Positions 52,566 to 63,026 of a stretch of 64,000 nucleotides of DNA are shown piece by piece. The notes under the pieces were generated by a model that was given only the letters and a program-made list of their open reading frames with translations, searched no databases and was not told the origin of the DNA. The stretch's first letter is position 1. Every line of letters begins with the position of its first letter. Location: positions 124,001 through 188,000 of the forward strand of contig CALYQD010000003.1 of assembly GCA_945280365.1 (NCBI GenBank), in the 5' to 3' direction. This DNA is from an uncultured Apibacter sp. (GTDB taxonomy: Bacteria > Bacteroidota > Bacteroidia > Flavobacteriales > Weeksellaceae). The translations under genes were made by a program, and so were the position numbers.

Positions 52566-53666
52566 TTATTTACAATAATAATATACTGGATTGGTATTGA
52601 TTTCAGATATTATTATGATAATATTATTTAAATTTTCTGACAGATATTTATGTAATAAATTTTTAGTGAATTGTTCGCTTTCATAATGTCCAACATCGGC
52701 AATTAATATTTTCGATTCTGCTTGAAAAAATTCATGATATTTAATGTCTGCCGTAACAAAAGCATCAGCCCCAGCTAAAATGGCATTTTTTATAGCAAAA
52801 CTACCTGCCCCACCTAATACAGCTACTTTTTTCACTAATTTATTTTTCAGCTTGGTATGACGAATACAGGAAGTGGGTAATTTTTCTTTAAGAAAAGATA
52901 AAAATTCATCTTCAGGTAAATGTTTTTCTAGCTCTCCTATTCTTCCCATTCCTAAATCTTGATTTTGATTTTCTAAAGCATAAATTTCATATGCTATTTC
53001 TTCATATGGATGTGAACTTTTTAAAGCTTTTAATAGGGCTGATTGTTTGTAATCTTCAAATATAACGCTTAACATCATCTCCGATGTTTCTTCTAATACA
53101 TTTATTTGTCCGATATATGGATTTGAATTTTCTGTTGGTAAAAATGTTCCTACTCCTTCAACTCTGAAACTACAATTCTTATACTTACCTATCTTCCCTG
53201 CGCCTGCTTTAAATAAAGATTGTTGCACTTGGAGAAAATGTGTTTTGGGTATATAGGTCTGTAGTTTTTTTATACTTCTGGCTTTAGGTATTAAAGGCCG
53301 ACTTTCATGTATTTGTAATCGTTTACAAATTTCAAAATTAACCCCTTCTTTAGCTATATCTAAGTTGGTGTGTATAGCATATATTGCAATGTCATTTTTA
53401 ATGGCTTTAATTACTGCTCTCTCAACATAGCTTTGACCGGTTATAGATTTCATCCCTGAAAAAATTATCGGATGAAAAGTAACAATCATATTACATTGTT
53501 TTTGAATAGCTTCATCTACTACTTCTTCAAGGCAATCAAGAGTTATTAAAACACCTGATATCATTGATTGAGAGTCTCCTACTAATAATCCAACATTATC
53601 GAAATCCTCTGCATTTGATTCGACTGCTAGCTGTTTTAAAAATTCTACAACATCTGCTACTTTCAT
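52566..53666 (-). CDS. Nif3-like dinuclear metal-centre protein (GTP cyclohydrolase I type 2 family)
   Basis: A 366-residue member of the NIF3/YbgI/YqfO family, which forms hexameric rings with two metals per subunit. Metal ligands are in MIVTFHPIIFSG (the motif's first histidine), IYAIHTNLD, and the C-terminal DVGHYESEQF. The middle ~110 residues are the CutA-like insert found in longer members (FLQVQQSLFKAGAGKIGKY, SSHPYEEIAYEIYAL). The cellular activity is not settled. It precedes the coiled-coil zinc-ribbon gene, with which it is often neighboured; 214 bases separate them. Confidence 0.92.
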   Translation of the reverse strand: MKVADVVEFLKQLAVESNAEDFDNVGLLVGDSQSMISGVLITLDCLEEVVDEAIQKQCNMIVTFHPIIFSGMKSITGQSYVERAVIKAIKNDIAIYAIHTNLDIAKEGVNFEICKRLQIHESRPLIPKARSIKKLQTYIPKTHFLQVQQSLFKAGAGKIGKYKNCSFRVEGVGTFLPTENSNPYIGQINVLEETSEMMLSVIFEDYKQSALLKALKSSHPYEEIAYEIYALENQNQDLGMGRIGELEKHLPEDEFLSFLKEKLPTSCIRHTKLKNKLVKKVAVLGGAGSFAIKNAILAGADAFVTADIKYHEFFQAESKILIADVGHYESEQFTKNLLHKYLSENLNNIIIIISEINTNPVYYYCK

Positions 53667-53734
53667 ATTTTATGATATTTTCTTATCAAAGGTAAGTCTT
53701 TTGGATAAAAGTAGGCTAAGTTTTTTAAACAATA

Positions 53735-53765
53735 AAAAAACTGATAGTTAGACTATCAGTTTTTT
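53735..53765 (-). terminator. Intrinsic terminator of the rpsF-rpsR-rplI operon
   Basis: Stem AAAAAACTGATAGT / ACTATCAGTTTTTT, 14 perfect pairs with a 3-base loop, 28 bases after the rplI stop. Confidence 0.85.
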
Positions 53766-53792
53766 ATTATTTTTTATAACTAAGTAGAGCTA

Positions 53793-54257
53793 TTATTCTT
53801 CTGCAGCAATTCCATCAGAAACTACATCGAAAGCATAATCATATTCAACTGTTCTGTGTAGACGGATCTTTGCTGAATATTTTCCTAATCTTTTGATTGT
53901 ATTTCCAGGAATTTTAATATATTTTTTATCTATGTTTACTCCAGCTTTTGCTAATGCTTCTGCTAAATCTAGATTGTTAACTGAGCCGAATAATTTATCT
54001 CCGGCACCTACTTTTGCAGGAATAGAAACCACAACTTCTTTTAATTTAGCTACTACATCATTAGCTGTTTTTATTTGTGCTGCTTCTTCTGCTTCTCTTT
54101 CTTTAAGGGTTGCTTCTAATGCTGCTTTATTTTTAGGCGTTGCTAATAATGCAAAACCTTTTGGAATTAAATAGTTACGAGCATAACCTGGTTTTACATT
54201 TACCACGTCAAACTCTAATCCTAAATTTTCAACGTCTTGTTTAAGAATTACTTCCAT
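53793..54257 (-). CDS. rplI: 50S ribosomal protein L9
   Basis: A 154-residue ribosomal protein binding 23S rRNA. The N-terminal domain has the L9 signature MEVILKQDVENLGLEFDVVN and GYARNYLIPKGFA; a long helix (AALEATLKEREAEEAAQIK) connects to the C-terminal domain (GDKLFGSVNNLDLAEALAKA). Last gene of the rpsF-rpsR-rplI operon, 20 bases after rpsR. Confidence 0.97.
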   Translation of the reverse strand: MEVILKQDVENLGLEFDVVNVKPGYARNYLIPKGFALLATPKNKAALEATLKEREAEEAAQIKTANDVVAKLKEVVVSIPAKVGAGDKLFGSVNNLDLAEALAKAGVNIDKKYIKIPGNTIKRLGKYSAKIRLHRTVEYDYAFDVVSDGIAAEE

Positions 54258-54277
54258 GATCTCTTTTTTTCTTTAAA

Positions 54278-54583
54278 TTAAGGTTTTAATTGATCTCCAA
54301 CATATGGCAATAATGCTAAATGTCTTGCTCTTTTAATTGCTTGAGATACTTTTCTTTGAAATTTTAAAGATGTACCGGTAAGTCTTCTAGGAAGTATTTT
54401 ACCTTGCTCGTTTACAAATTTCAATAAGAAATCAGGATCTTTATAATCAACGTATTTTATACCGTACTTTTTAAAACGGCAATATTTTTTCTCTGTCTTA
54501 GTCTCAATGTCTAATTGACTTAAGAATTTTACTTCACTGACATTTCCTCCTGCTGCTTGTTTTGCTAATTCATCAATTGCCAT
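54278..54583 (-). CDS. rpsR: 30S ribosomal protein S18
   Basis: A 101-residue protein that pairs with S6 on the platform of the small subunit. Core motifs are [40 protein letters not shown] and [15 protein letters not shown]. An N-terminal extension of about 25 residues ([18 protein letters not shown]) precedes the core. It starts 3 bases after the rpsF stop. Confidence 0.97.
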   Translation of the reverse strand: MAIDELAKQAAGGNVSEVKFLSQLDIETKTEKKYCRFKKYGIKYVDYKDPDFLLKFVNEQGKILPRRLTGTSLKFQRKVSQAIKRARHLALLPYVGDQLKP

Positions 54584-54586
54584 GTC

Positions 54587-54928
54587 TTATTTTTTTAATG
54601 ATTTAACTTTTTCTTCTCTTTTTCTAGCCCATTCTATCCCATGCTTATCTAATTTCACAGTTAAGAATCTCAGTACTCTTTCATCTCTCTTAAATGCTAA
54701 TTCTAAATTATTAACAATTTCTCCGGGAGCTTGAAACTCAATCAGGTTGTAAAATCCGTTTCTTTTTAACTGAATAGGATATGCTAATTTTTTTAATCCC
54801 CAGTTTTCCTGGTTTACAATAGTTGCATTGTTTTCTTTGAGTAAAGTCTCAAATGATTTAACTGCTTCCTCTACCTGAGAATCAGACAGAACGGGAGTTA
54901 AAATGAAAACAGTTTCGTAATGATTCAT
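54587..54928 (-). CDS. rpsF: 30S ribosomal protein S6
   Basis: A 113-residue small-subunit protein. The ferredoxin-like fold shows [40 protein letters not shown] and [19 protein letters not shown]. It begins the rpsF-rpsR-rplI operon. The TATATTTG box at 54962-54969 leaves a leader of only about 28 bases with no obvious structure, so the S6:S18 autoregulatory RNA known from other bacteria is not visible here. Confidence 0.97.
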   Translation of the reverse strand: MNHYETVFILTPVLSDSQVEEAVKSFETLLKENNATIVNQENWGLKKLAYPIQLKRNGFYNLIEFQAPGEIVNNLELAFKRDERVLRFLTVKLDKHGIEWARKREEKVKSLKK

Positions 54929-54961
54929 AGATCAAAATTTTTAATTATTTTTTTCGAAGTG

Positions 54962-54969
54962 CAAATATA
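54962..54969 (-). promoter_or_regulatory. -7 element of the rpsF operon
   Basis: TATATTTG on the minus strand, 33 bases before the rpsF ATG. Confidence 0.6.
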
Positions 54970-55169
54970 AAGTTTTTTATTGGTTTACCAAAATCTAATT
55001 ATTATATAAATTCTGTAAAAATAATGTTCAGAAGATCGTTATAAATACGATTGAAAATTTGTTAAAAAAACTGATAAATCTAAAAGTTTATAATCCTATC
55101 TATAAAAATTAGTTTTCACTATTGAAATCAGCTATTTTAAAAGAAAAATTTAACGATAAGCTCTTATTC

Positions 55170-56225
55170 TTATTCATTATCTATATACAAATAAATAGCT
55201 TCTTCAATCAATTCTTTATCAACTGAAATATCATATACAGCCTTTCCGATTTTTTCTAATAAAACAAATTTTATTTCATTATTGATATTTTTTTTATCAT
55301 TCTGCATAAATATAAAAATATCATTAAAATATTCTTTTTTTAAGTTTAGCTTAGGAAATAATAAAGAGATATAAGATTTAATCTCTTCATATTCGCAATA
55401 TGAAAGAAGAGATTTTTTCATTGAGATATAACTTTCTACTATAATTCCCATTGCTACACCTTCTCCATGTAAAATTGGTGCATTTTTTTCTAGAAAAAAA
55501 CTTTCTACGGCATGACCGATCGTATGTCCAAAATTTAATATTTTTCTCAATCCCGTTTCAGTAAAATCATTTGAAACAACGTTCTTTTTTATTTCTATAC
55601 TAATTTTAATTAATTCCTCTAAATGTTCAGTTTCAATTTTATCTAATTCAATTATTTTTTGCCAATATTTTTTATCTGCAATTAATCCGTGCTTTAATAT
55701 TTCAGCAAAACCGCTAAGAAGCTGCTCATAAGGTAAGGTATTGAGAAAGCCTACATCAACGAGCACCATTTTAGGTAAAACAAAATTTCCTATTTGATTT
55801 TTATGACTTCCTAAATCAACGCCTGTTTTTCCACCAATAGATGCGTCTACCATTGCTAAAAGTGTGGTAGGAACATTAATAAAATTAATTCCTCTCTTAT
55901 AACAGCTTGCTATAAAGCCTCCCATATCTGTAAGCACTCCTCCTCCTACATTGATTAGAAGGGCTTTTCTATCTATTTTAAGCTCTGTTAATGCTTCCCA
56001 TAGATTGATGCATATATATAAATTTTTATTATTTTCCCCTGATTCAATTTCTAATATTTCAATTTCTGTATCGGCTTGAATCTCTGTAATTAACTTTGGA
56101 TAACATAATTCATGAGTATTTTCATCAACCAATAAGACTATTTTGGAAGGTTTATTATTTTGAATAAATGTATTGAGTTCTTTTAATCCCTCAACTCCAT
56201 AATATATGGGATTTATATTATTCAT
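55170..56225 (-). CDS. aroB: 3-dehydroquinate synthase
   Basis: Second step of the shikimate pathway, NAD- and metal-dependent. NAD-binding NVGGGVLTDMGGFIASCYKR, substrate residues VPTTLLAMVDASIGGKTGVD, and the metal histidines in LNFGHTIGHAVESFF and LHGEGVAMGI are in place. The length of 351 residues is normal. It starts 24 bases after the stop of the membrane zinc peptidase on the same strand, so the two are probably co-transcribed. aroC is encoded elsewhere in the window. Confidence 0.96.
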   Translation of the reverse strand: MNNINPIYYGVEGLKELNTFIQNNKPSKIVLLVDENTHELCYPKLITEIQADTEIEILEIESGENNKNLYICINLWEALTELKIDRKALLINVGGGVLTDMGGFIASCYKRGINFINVPTTLLAMVDASIGGKTGVDLGSHKNQIGNFVLPKMVLVDVGFLNTLPYEQLLSGFAEILKHGLIADKKYWQKIIELDKIETEHLEELIKISIEIKKNVVSNDFTETGLRKILNFGHTIGHAVESFFLEKNAPILHGEGVAMGIIVESYISMKKSLLSYCEYEEIKSYISLLFPKLNLKKEYFNDIFIFMQNDKKNINNEIKFVLLEKIGKAVYDISVDKELIEEAIYLYIDNE

Positions 56226-56249
56226 AAAGGTCTATAATTAGATAATAAA

Positions 56250-56939
56250 TTAATCGTTTCTTCGGTTATTTCCTAAAAGTATCATGATAAAATATATCAA
56301 TTGAGCTAAAGAACCTAAAGCTGATACCAAATAAGTTCTTGCTGCCCATTTTAATGCATCTTTACATTCATCATGTTCACTAGGTTCAACGATATGATTA
56401 TTTTCTAACCATTGTAACGCTCTATTACTGGCATCATATTCTACGGGTAAAGTAACGAATGCGAAAAGAGTGGTTATGGCAAACAACATAATACCGATAC
56501 CTAGTACCAAAATGTTACCGGAGAAAGCCATAATGCTAATTCCGGCCAATAATACCCATTGCAGAAGGTTAGTGCTGATACTTACTATAGGAACTAATTT
56601 TGAGCGTAATTGTAACATGGAATATCCAACGGCATGTTGCACTGCATGGCCACACTCATGTGCAGCAACCGCTGCTGCCGCTGTTGAACGTCGATTGTAA
56701 ACCCCTTCCGATAAATTAACAGTTTTATTAACTGGATTATAATGGTCTGTTAACATTCCCGGTGTAGAAATAACATTAACATCCGTAATTCCATTGTCCC
56801 GTAACATTTTTTCTGCAATTTCTTTACCGCTCATTCCATTGGAAAGCCTTGTTTTAGAATATTTTTCAAATTTCGTTTTTAATTGTACTTGAACAATCAT
56901 GCTTATAATGAAAATAATTCCTGAAATTAATATTACCAT
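56250..56939 (-). CDS. Membrane zinc metallopeptidase (YugP type)
   Basis: A 229-residue integral membrane protein of the neutral zinc metallopeptidase 2 family (YugP). An N-terminal helix (residues 2-18), two central helices (about 118-160) and a C-terminal helix (about 203-220) surround the active site. The zinc motif is HECGHA within VAAHECGHAVQHAVGY, and the third ligand is probably the glutamate in LPVEYDASNRALQWL. VNLSEGVYNRRSTAAAA precedes the motif as usual. Substrate unknown; upstream of aroB. Confidence 0.85.
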   Translation of the reverse strand: MVILISGIIFIISMIVQVQLKTKFEKYSKTRLSNGMSGKEIAEKMLRDNGITDVNVISTPGMLTDHYNPVNKTVNLSEGVYNRRSTAAAAVAAHECGHAVQHAVGYSMLQLRSKLVPIVSISTNLLQWVLLAGISIMAFSGNILVLGIGIMLFAITTLFAFVTLPVEYDASNRALQWLENNHIVEPSEHDECKDALKWAARTYLVSALGSLAQLIYFIMILLGNNRRND

Positions 56940-57001
56940 AATTGTTTAAAATTATTTTAAGAGGTATATTTTTGTAAATTTTAAATTTAATTTATACTAA
57001 G

Positions 57002-57009
57002 TATATTTG
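57002..57009 (+). promoter_or_regulatory. -7 element of the 374-residue acetyltransferase-like gene
   Basis: TATATTTG, a perfect TAnnTTTG box, 59 bases before the ATG at 57069. Confidence 0.55.
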
Positions 57010-57068
57010 CTAAAATTATGACTTTTTAGTTGTATTACCAAAAAGACTTGTTAAACTAAATTTAGTGC

Positions 57069-58193
57069 ATGAACAAAATTATAATTAAAGAAGTTAATAC
57101 AAAGGCCGATTTAAAAAATTTTATAACATTTCCTAATAGGTTGTACAAAAATAATCCTTGTTACGTACCTCCACTTATAACTGAAGAAATGGCAATTTTC
57201 GATGAAAATAAAAATCCTGTTTTTGAATTTTCAATCTGTAAAAAATATCTTGCTTATAAAAAGAATGAAATAGTCGGAAGAATTGCTTTGATAATCAATA
57301 AGAATGAGGAAAAATACTCGGGGATTAAAAAAGTTAGATTCGGATGGTTTGATGTCATTGACGATATTGAAATTACTCGTAAGCTTATAGACAAAGCCTA
57401 TGAAATGGCTAAAGAAAATGATATTCACCGTATTGAAGGTCCGGTGGGATTTACAAATCTTGATAAAGCGGGTTTTTTATCCAAAGGCTACAATAAATTA
57501 GCAACTATGATCGGTATCTATAATGAACCTTATTATCATGATCATTTTGAAAAATTAGGATTTAATAAGTCAAATGAATGGGTTGAATTTTATATTGAAG
57601 TGGTTAAAGTACTTCCTGATAAGGTGATTCGATTTTCTAAATTATTGAAAGAAAAATATAAATTGAAATCATTACAATTTAAAACTAAAGATGAGTTAAT
57701 TGAGCGTTCAGATGAAATTTTTCAATTGTTAGAAGATACTTATAAGGTTTTACCCACCTATGTTCCTTTTTCAGATAAGCAAATAAAATATTATAAGGAA
57801 AAGTATATTCCATTTATTAATAAGGATTTTGTAATTTGTATCACGGATGATAATGATAAATTAGTTGGATTTGCCATCACTATGCCCTCCTATTCGATAG
57901 CATTACAAAAAGCTAAAGGAAAATTATTTCCTTTTGGATGGTATCATTTACTTAGAGCCTCTAAAAATAATGATTGGGCAAATTTTTATTTAATAGGTAT
58001 TCATCCTGACTATCAAAAAAAGGGGATTACTGCCATTGTATTAAAAGAATTTTTCGATTTATTTAATAATAAGGGAATAAAATATCTAGAAACCAATCCT
58101 GAATTGGACGATAACAAAAGTATACAATTACTATGGAAAGACTATAATCCGATTAATCATAAAAGAAGAAAGACTTATTTTAAGGAAATTTAA
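57069..58193 (+). CDS. GNAT-like protein of the YghO type
   Basis: A 374-residue protein with an acetyltransferase-like fold duplicated or elongated compared with simple GNAT enzymes. The C-terminal part has FYLIGIHPDYQKKGITAIVL (the acetyl-CoA loop, Q-K-K-G-I) and KGIKYLETNPELDDNKSIQL; the N-terminal part has FPNRLYKNNPCYVPPL and RIEGPVGFTNLDKAGFL, typical of the YghO-like N-acetyltransferase group of Bacteroidota and Chloroflexi. Function unknown. It is transcribed alone, divergent from the zinc peptidase-aroB unit. Confidence 0.75.
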   Translation: MNKIIIKEVNTKADLKNFITFPNRLYKNNPCYVPPLITEEMAIFDENKNPVFEFSICKKYLAYKKNEIVGRIALIINKNEEKYSGIKKVRFGWFDVIDDIEITRKLIDKAYEMAKENDIHRIEGPVGFTNLDKAGFLSKGYNKLATMIGIYNEPYYHDHFEKLGFNKSNEWVEFYIEVVKVLPDKVIRFSKLLKEKYKLKSLQFKTKDELIERSDEIFQLLEDTYKVLPTYVPFSDKQIKYYKEKYIPFINKDFVICITDDNDKLVGFAITMPSYSIALQKAKGKLFPFGWYHLLRASKNNDWANFYLIGIHPDYQKKGITAIVLKEFFDLFNNKGIKYLETNPELDDNKSIQLLWKDYNPINHKRRKTYFKEI

Positions 58194-58392
58194 AATTCCT
58201 TTTATAAGCCATATATAATAAATTTTAAGTGAATTACATTAATCAAATAATTTTAAGGGTAATTATAAGAATTAAATAATTCTAATAATTACCTTTAAAG
58301 TTTAGAATATATGTTCCTTTTTTAGTTAAATATCTATATTTTTTTAAGCTGTCGAAATTAAAATCATATAATAAACTTACCTCATTAAATAA

Positions 58393-58428
58393 AAACAGCT
58401 CAAAACAAATTATTGTTTTGAACTGTTT
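58393..58428. terminator. Hairpin terminator between the acetyltransferase-like gene and sdhB
   Basis: Imperfect stem AAACAGCTCAAAAC / GTTTTGAACTGTTT with one mismatched pair, 8-base loop, and A-run/T-run flanks; it mainly serves the sdhCAB operon on the minus strand. Confidence 0.65.
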
Positions 58429-58459
58429 GTTAATTATACTTAAAATATTTGACTATTAT

Positions 58460-59236
58460 TTATTCTGCTTTTACATCATTTACAATACTAGCATGAAGAA
58501 ATTCTCTATTCATTCGGGCTATATTCTCAAGAGAAATTCCCTTTGGACATTCAACTTCACAGGCTCCGGTATTTGTACAGTTACCAAATCCTTCCTCATC
58601 CATTTTTTTAACCATGTTTAAAACACGGCGAGTAGCTTCAACTTTACCTTGTGGTAATAATGCGTATTGTGAAACTTTAGCAGAAACGAATAGCATCGCT
58701 GAACCGTTTTTACAAGTAGCAACACAAGCTCCACAACCTATACAAGCAGCTGCCGCAAATGCTTTGTCTGCTTTTTCTTTTTCAATTGGTATTGCATTCG
58801 CATCGATTGTATTTCCTGAAGTATTCACTGAAACAAATCCTCCTGCATGCTGAATTCTGTCAAATGCTGTTCTATCAACGATTAAATCCTTAATTACAGG
58901 AAATGCCGCTGATCTCCAAGGCTCAATTACAATAGTATCTCCATCATTAAACATCCTCATATGTAATTGACAAGTAGTTATTCCTCTATCCGGACCGTGT
59001 GCACGTCCATTTATATAAAGTGAGCACATACCGCATATTCCCTCACGACAATCATGATCGAATGCTACGGGCTCTTTATCTTGTTCTACTAATTGTTCAT
59101 TTAGCATATCTAACATTTCTAAAAATGAACTTTCAGTAGATACTCCTTCTAATTTATATTCTTCAAATTTTCCTTTTTGTCCCCTACCTGCTTGTTTCCA
59201 AACTTTTAGTGTTAGGTTTAATAATTTTCCTGCCAT
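58460..59236 (-). CDS. sdhB: Succinate dehydrogenase/fumarate reductase iron-sulfur subunit
   Basis: A 258-residue electron-transfer subunit with three clusters. The [2Fe-2S] ligands are in [15 protein letters not shown] and the later cysteine in GITTCQLHM; the second domain has [14 protein letters not shown] and [15 protein letters not shown] for the [4Fe-4S] and [3Fe-4S] clusters. This is the Bacteroidota type related to fumarate reductases of epsilonproteobacteria. Last gene of the sdhCAB operon, 23 bases after sdhA. Confidence 0.96.
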   Translation of the reverse strand: MAGKLLNLTLKVWKQAGRGQKGKFEEYKLEGVSTESSFLEMLDMLNEQLVEQDKEPVAFDHDCREGICGMCSLYINGRAHGPDRGITTCQLHMRMFNDGDTIVIEPWRSAAFPVIKDLIVDRTAFDRIQHAGGFVSVNTSGNTIDANAIPIEKEKADKAFAAAACIGCGACVATCKNGSAMLFVSAKVSQYALLPQGKVEATRRVLNMVKKMDEEGFGNCTNTGACEVECPKGISLENIARMNREFLHASIVNDVKAE

Positions 59237-59259
59237 TTTATATTTTTTATTTTTACAGG

Positions 59260-61275
59260 TTATTTATAATTTCTTGCTGCAATTTTAATGTACTTGTAAT
59301 TTAGATCTTCTTTATGTAGAATTTCTTGATTCAAATCTTCTCCATTATATTCCCAAACAGCTACATAAGAATATTCTTCATCATTACGCAACGTTTCTCC
59401 ATCTTCTGTTTGATATTCGATTCTAAAGTGTCCACCGCATGATTCATTCCTATTTAAAGCATCCATTGCCATCAATTGTCCTAATTCAAGAAAATCGGCT
59501 ACTCTACCAGCCTTTTCTAATTCCATATTGATAGTATTATCAGTTCCTGGAACTTTTACATCTCTCCAAAATTCTTTTCTAATTTCTTCAATTTCAGCAA
59601 TAGCTTCTTTCAATCCTTTTTCATCACGAGCCATTCCAACCTTATTCCACATTACTCGACCTAATTTTTTATGGAAATAGTCTACTGTTTTAGTGCCTTT
59701 ATTGGTTAAGAAGTGTTGAATTCTGTCTCTTACTTGTTTTTCAGCTTCTTCAAACTCGGGTAAATCTGTAGAAATAGAACCGGTACGTATATCATCAGCT
59801 AAATAGTCAGCAATTGTATATGGTAATACAAAATATCCATCGGCTAGCCCTTGCATTAAAGCAGATGCTCCTAAACGGTTGGCTCCATGATCAGAAAAAT
59901 TTGCTTCACCGGTTACAAAGCACCCTGGTATAGTACTCATTAAGTTATAATCAACCCAAATTCCTCCCATTGTATAGTGAACAGCCGGATATATTTTCAT
60001 AGGAGTTTCATACGGATTATCTCCTGTAATTTTTTCATACATGGTAAATAGGTTTCCGTATTTAGCTTCTACCACTTTTTTACCTAATTTTATTATTTCT
60101 TCTTGAGACGGATTATGAATATCAAGTTCATTGGCTTTTTCTTTTCCATATTTTACAAAAGATGAAGAGAAATCTAAATAAACCCCTTCCCCAGTGGCAT
60201 TGTTTTCAATTCCAAATCCTGCATCACACCTTTCTTTAGCTGCACGTGAGGCTACGTCCCTAGGTACCAAATTACCAAAGGCCGGATATCTTCTTTCTAG
60301 ATAATAATCTCTATCTTCTTCAGCTATTTCAGTAGGCTTTAATTTTCCTGCTCGTATAGCCTGTGAATCTTCTATTTTTTTAGGAACCCAAATACGTCCA
60401 TCATTTCTTAAAGATTCTGACATTAATGTCAACTTAGATTGCTGATCACCATGTACCGGTATACAAGTTGGGTGAATTTGAGTGAAGCAAGGATTTCCGA
60501 ATGCGGCTCCTTTTTTATGTATCTTCCAAACTGCTGTCCCATTAGATCCCATCGCATTTGTAGATAAAAAGAATACATTACCATACCCGCCTGATCCAAT
60601 TACTACTGCATGAGCAGAATGCCTTTGAATTTCTCCTGTAACTAAATCTCTAGCAATAATACCTCTTGCCTTACCATCTACAACAACCAAATCAAGCATC
60701 TCATGTCTGTTGAACATTTGTAAACGTCCCTTACCTATTTGTCGGTTCATTGCAGAATATGCTCCTAGTAATAATTGTTGTCCGGTTTGTCCTGCTGCAT
60801 AGAATGTTCTTTGTACTTGCGTACCACCAAAAGATCTATTATCCAATAATCCTCCGTATTCTCTTGCAAATGGAACTCCTTGAGCTACACATTGATCTAT
60901 TATTGAATTGGATACTTCTGCTAATCTATAAACATTAGCTTCTCTCGCTCTATAATCTCCTCCTTTGATAGTATCATAAAATAATCTATATACACTATCT
61001 CCATCATTTTGATAATTTTTAGCAGCATTTATCCCCCCTTGTGCAGCAATTGAGTGAGCACGTCTAGGAGAATCTTGGTAACAGAAAGCTTTTACATTAT
61101 ACCCCATCTCAGCTAAAGAAGCTGCAGCTGCTCCTCCTGCTAAACCTGTACCTATTACAATTATATCTATTTTTCCACGGTTATTTGGCGCAACCAAACG
61201 CATATGATCTTTATGATTTTTCCATTTTTCATGGATATCTCCTTCCGGTATTTTTGATTCTAATTTTATACCCAT
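59260..61275 (-). CDS. sdhA: Succinate dehydrogenase/fumarate reductase flavoprotein subunit
   Basis: A 671-residue catalytic subunit with covalently bound FAD. The FAD domain begins [20 protein letters not shown]; the covalent-attachment histidine is in [18 protein letters not shown]; active-site residues are in [29 protein letters not shown] and [31 protein letters not shown] is the second FAD motif. It reduces quinone with succinate, or runs in reverse under anaerobic conditions. Middle gene of sdhCAB. Confidence 0.96.
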   Translation of the reverse strand: MGIKLESKIPEGDIHEKWKNHKDHMRLVAPNNRGKIDIIVIGTGLAGGAAAASLAEMGYNVKAFCYQDSPRRAHSIAAQGGINAAKNYQNDGDSVYRLFYDTIKGGDYRAREANVYRLAEVSNSIIDQCVAQGVPFAREYGGLLDNRSFGGTQVQRTFYAAGQTGQQLLLGAYSAMNRQIGKGRLQMFNRHEMLDLVVVDGKARGIIARDLVTGEIQRHSAHAVVIGSGGYGNVFFLSTNAMGSNGTAVWKIHKKGAAFGNPCFTQIHPTCIPVHGDQQSKLTLMSESLRNDGRIWVPKKIEDSQAIRAGKLKPTEIAEEDRDYYLERRYPAFGNLVPRDVASRAAKERCDAGFGIENNATGEGVYLDFSSSFVKYGKEKANELDIHNPSQEEIIKLGKKVVEAKYGNLFTMYEKITGDNPYETPMKIYPAVHYTMGGIWVDYNLMSTIPGCFVTGEANFSDHGANRLGASALMQGLADGYFVLPYTIADYLADDIRTGSISTDLPEFEEAEKQVRDRIQHFLTNKGTKTVDYFHKKLGRVMWNKVGMARDEKGLKEAIAEIEEIRKEFWRDVKVPGTDNTINMELEKAGRVADFLELGQLMAMDALNRNESCGGHFRIEYQTEDGETLRNDEEYSYVAVWEYNGEDLNQEILHKEDLNYKYIKIAARNYK

Positions 61276-61297
61276 AATAGTATTTTCTTAAAATAAT

Positions 61298-61984
61298 TTA
61301 AATTAAACCATTGCCTTTGAAGTAAAAATAAATTGCAATTGCGGCAAATCCAACTGCGATAAATATAAAATATGCTTTTCCCAGTATTTTAATAACAGGA
61401 GTATAAATTTTATGATTAAATCCTACTGACTGGAATGACGATGAAAATCCGTGACTTAAATGTAATCCTAAAAATATAAAAGCAACCACATATATTAATG
61501 TATAAATGGGACTTTTAAATAATTCTGTCACTAATAAATAATCATCTCCTACTGTTCCAAACTTAATGGGAACAAAATAATTATAAAGATGTAATAATAA
61601 AAATATTAAAATTAACATCCCTGTATAGATCATTGTCCGTGAATTAAAAGGAGTGTTTGCTGAAAACTGATTAACGGCATAACGCTCTTTTCCTCTTGCT
61701 TTTTGATTTCTAAAGGTCAATATAATACCTAAAAAGATGTGATAAATAAATCCAAAAGCCAGTACATATTGCATAATCTGGATGAGTGGATTAGTCGCCA
61801 TAAAATGTGACGCCTGATTAAATATTACTTCTTCTTTAGGCAATAATTTTCCTTCTCCATCCGTATTACCGGCAAATAATGTGAGATTTAATCCTAAATG
61901 CACCAGTAAAAAAATCATGAGAAAAAAGCCTGTCAAAGCCATCATAAACTTTCTTCCTATAGAGGAAGAGTAAAATCTTGTCAT
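61298..61984 (-). CDS. sdhC: Succinate dehydrogenase cytochrome b subunit
   Basis: A 228-residue membrane anchor with five hydrophobic helices, the single-subunit di-heme type of Bacteroidota (no separate SdhD). Heme-ligand histidines are likely those in FLLVHLGLNL, FGFIYHIFLGI, LLHLYNYF and LGLHLSHGFSSSFQ. First gene of the operon; the TAAATTTG box at 62012-62019 is its promoter. Confidence 0.92.
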   Translation of the reverse strand: MTRFYSSSIGRKFMMALTGFFLMIFLLVHLGLNLTLFAGNTDGEGKLLPKEEVIFNQASHFMATNPLIQIMQYVLAFGFIYHIFLGIILTFRNQKARGKERYAVNQFSANTPFNSRTMIYTGMLILIFLLLHLYNYFVPIKFGTVGDDYLLVTELFKSPIYTLIYVVAFIFLGLHLSHGFSSSFQSVGFNHKIYTPVIKILGKAYFIFIAVGFAAIAIYFYFKGNGLI

Positions 61985-62011
61985 AATATTTTAATGTTTA
62001 ATTTTGGAATA

Positions 62012-62019
62012 CAAATTTA
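62012..62019 (-). promoter_or_regulatory. -7 element of the sdhCAB operon
   Basis: TAAATTTG on the minus strand, 27 bases before the sdhC ATG. Confidence 0.55.
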
Positions 62020-62123
62020 AAAAACCTCTAACCCTAAGTGTTATGACATATGTCAGATTTTAATCTTTTAGAATGTATCTAAATAATTTTTCTAGCTAGA
62101 TTGAAAATTTATTTTTATAAAAT

Positions 62124-62159
62124 AAAAAAACTATCCCTTAGTATAGAGATAGTTTTTTT
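62124..62159 (-). terminator. Intrinsic terminator of the tonB-exbD unit
   Basis: Stem AAAAAAACTATC / GATAGTTTTTTT with a 12-base loop, 19 bases after the tonB stop. Confidence 0.85.
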
Positions 62160-62177
62160 ATATCTTAATTTATTATA

Positions 62178-63011
62178 TTATTCCGGCAACCTAAAGGTTA
62201 TGGGAACTCTAAAATGATATCTAACCGGTTTATTATTAACTTTAGCAGGAATCCACATTTTGGTTGACTTTTTAATTGCTTTTATGGCTTCTTCATCTAA
62301 TCCATCTCCTAATTTTTTTCCGACAACTACTATATTTGTTACTGTACCATCCATTTCCACAACAAATCTTACAGTTATTTTACCTTCTGTACCGTTCTCC
62401 ATTGCCCTATCTGTATAATTGAGATTGTTTGAAATGAATTTTTTTATATTTCCACCTTTAAAAATTGCTTCCTCATCTACTTGCTCAAATACTTTATTAG
62501 GATCTGCCGGAGGTACCGGGGGTGGCGGTGCTGGAGACACGTCATTTTTTGGACCATTTGATATGGCTGCATCTGTTGTACTTTTACCATCTTTATCTTC
62601 TAATCCTATAGCTTTATCTTTAGTGTCTTGTACTTTAGGAACAGTTTCTTCTTTTACAACGACCTTTTTAGGCTCTGGAATAACCATTTTTACCTGCGCT
62701 ACTTCATCTTGTTGTACAGGAGGCGGTGGTGGTGGTGCTGTTTTTTGTTCGTAAATTTCTTCTTTTTCTTCTTGTGGTGTTTGAATATCCGTTAGATCTA
62801 TAACAACAGACTTTTGCTCATCTTTACTATTTGCCTGCCATTTATTATAAAAGTATAATAACATAACGAATACAATAAAGATAACGGTTCCAATAACAAA
62901 TGCCCTTGTCAGATATTTACTTTCTTTATTTCTTAACCAATAGGCTCCATAGCTTTTATTCTTATGCTTAAAAACTATGTCATCTAAAGATTTCATATTA
63001 TTTTCTGCCAT
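62178..63011 (-). CDS. tonB: Energy transducer TonB
   Basis: A 277-residue protein linking the inner-membrane proton-motive force to outer-membrane receptors such as the one at 36676. One membrane helix lies at about residues 33-51 (AFVIGTVIFIVFVMLLYFY); the middle is the proline-rich spacer with two P-rich runs (APPPPPPVQQDE and SPAPPPPVPPADP); the C-terminal ~90 residues are the TonB domain (GTEGKITVRFVVEMDGTVTN, YHFRVPITFRLPE). It ends the exbD-exbD-tonB unit, 15 bases after exbD. Confidence 0.95.
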   Translation of the reverse strand: MAENNMKSLDDIVFKHKNKSYGAYWLRNKESKYLTRAFVIGTVIFIVFVMLLYFYNKWQANSKDEQKSVVIDLTDIQTPQEEKEEIYEQKTAPPPPPPVQQDEVAQVKMVIPEPKKVVVKEETVPKVQDTKDKAIGLEDKDGKSTTDAAISNGPKNDVSPAPPPPVPPADPNKVFEQVDEEAIFKGGNIKKFISNNLNYTDRAMENGTEGKITVRFVVEMDGTVTNIVVVGKKLGDGLDEEAIKAIKKSTKMWIPAKVNNKPVRYHFRVPITFRLPE

Positions 63012-63026
63012 TCTATTTAATTTTCG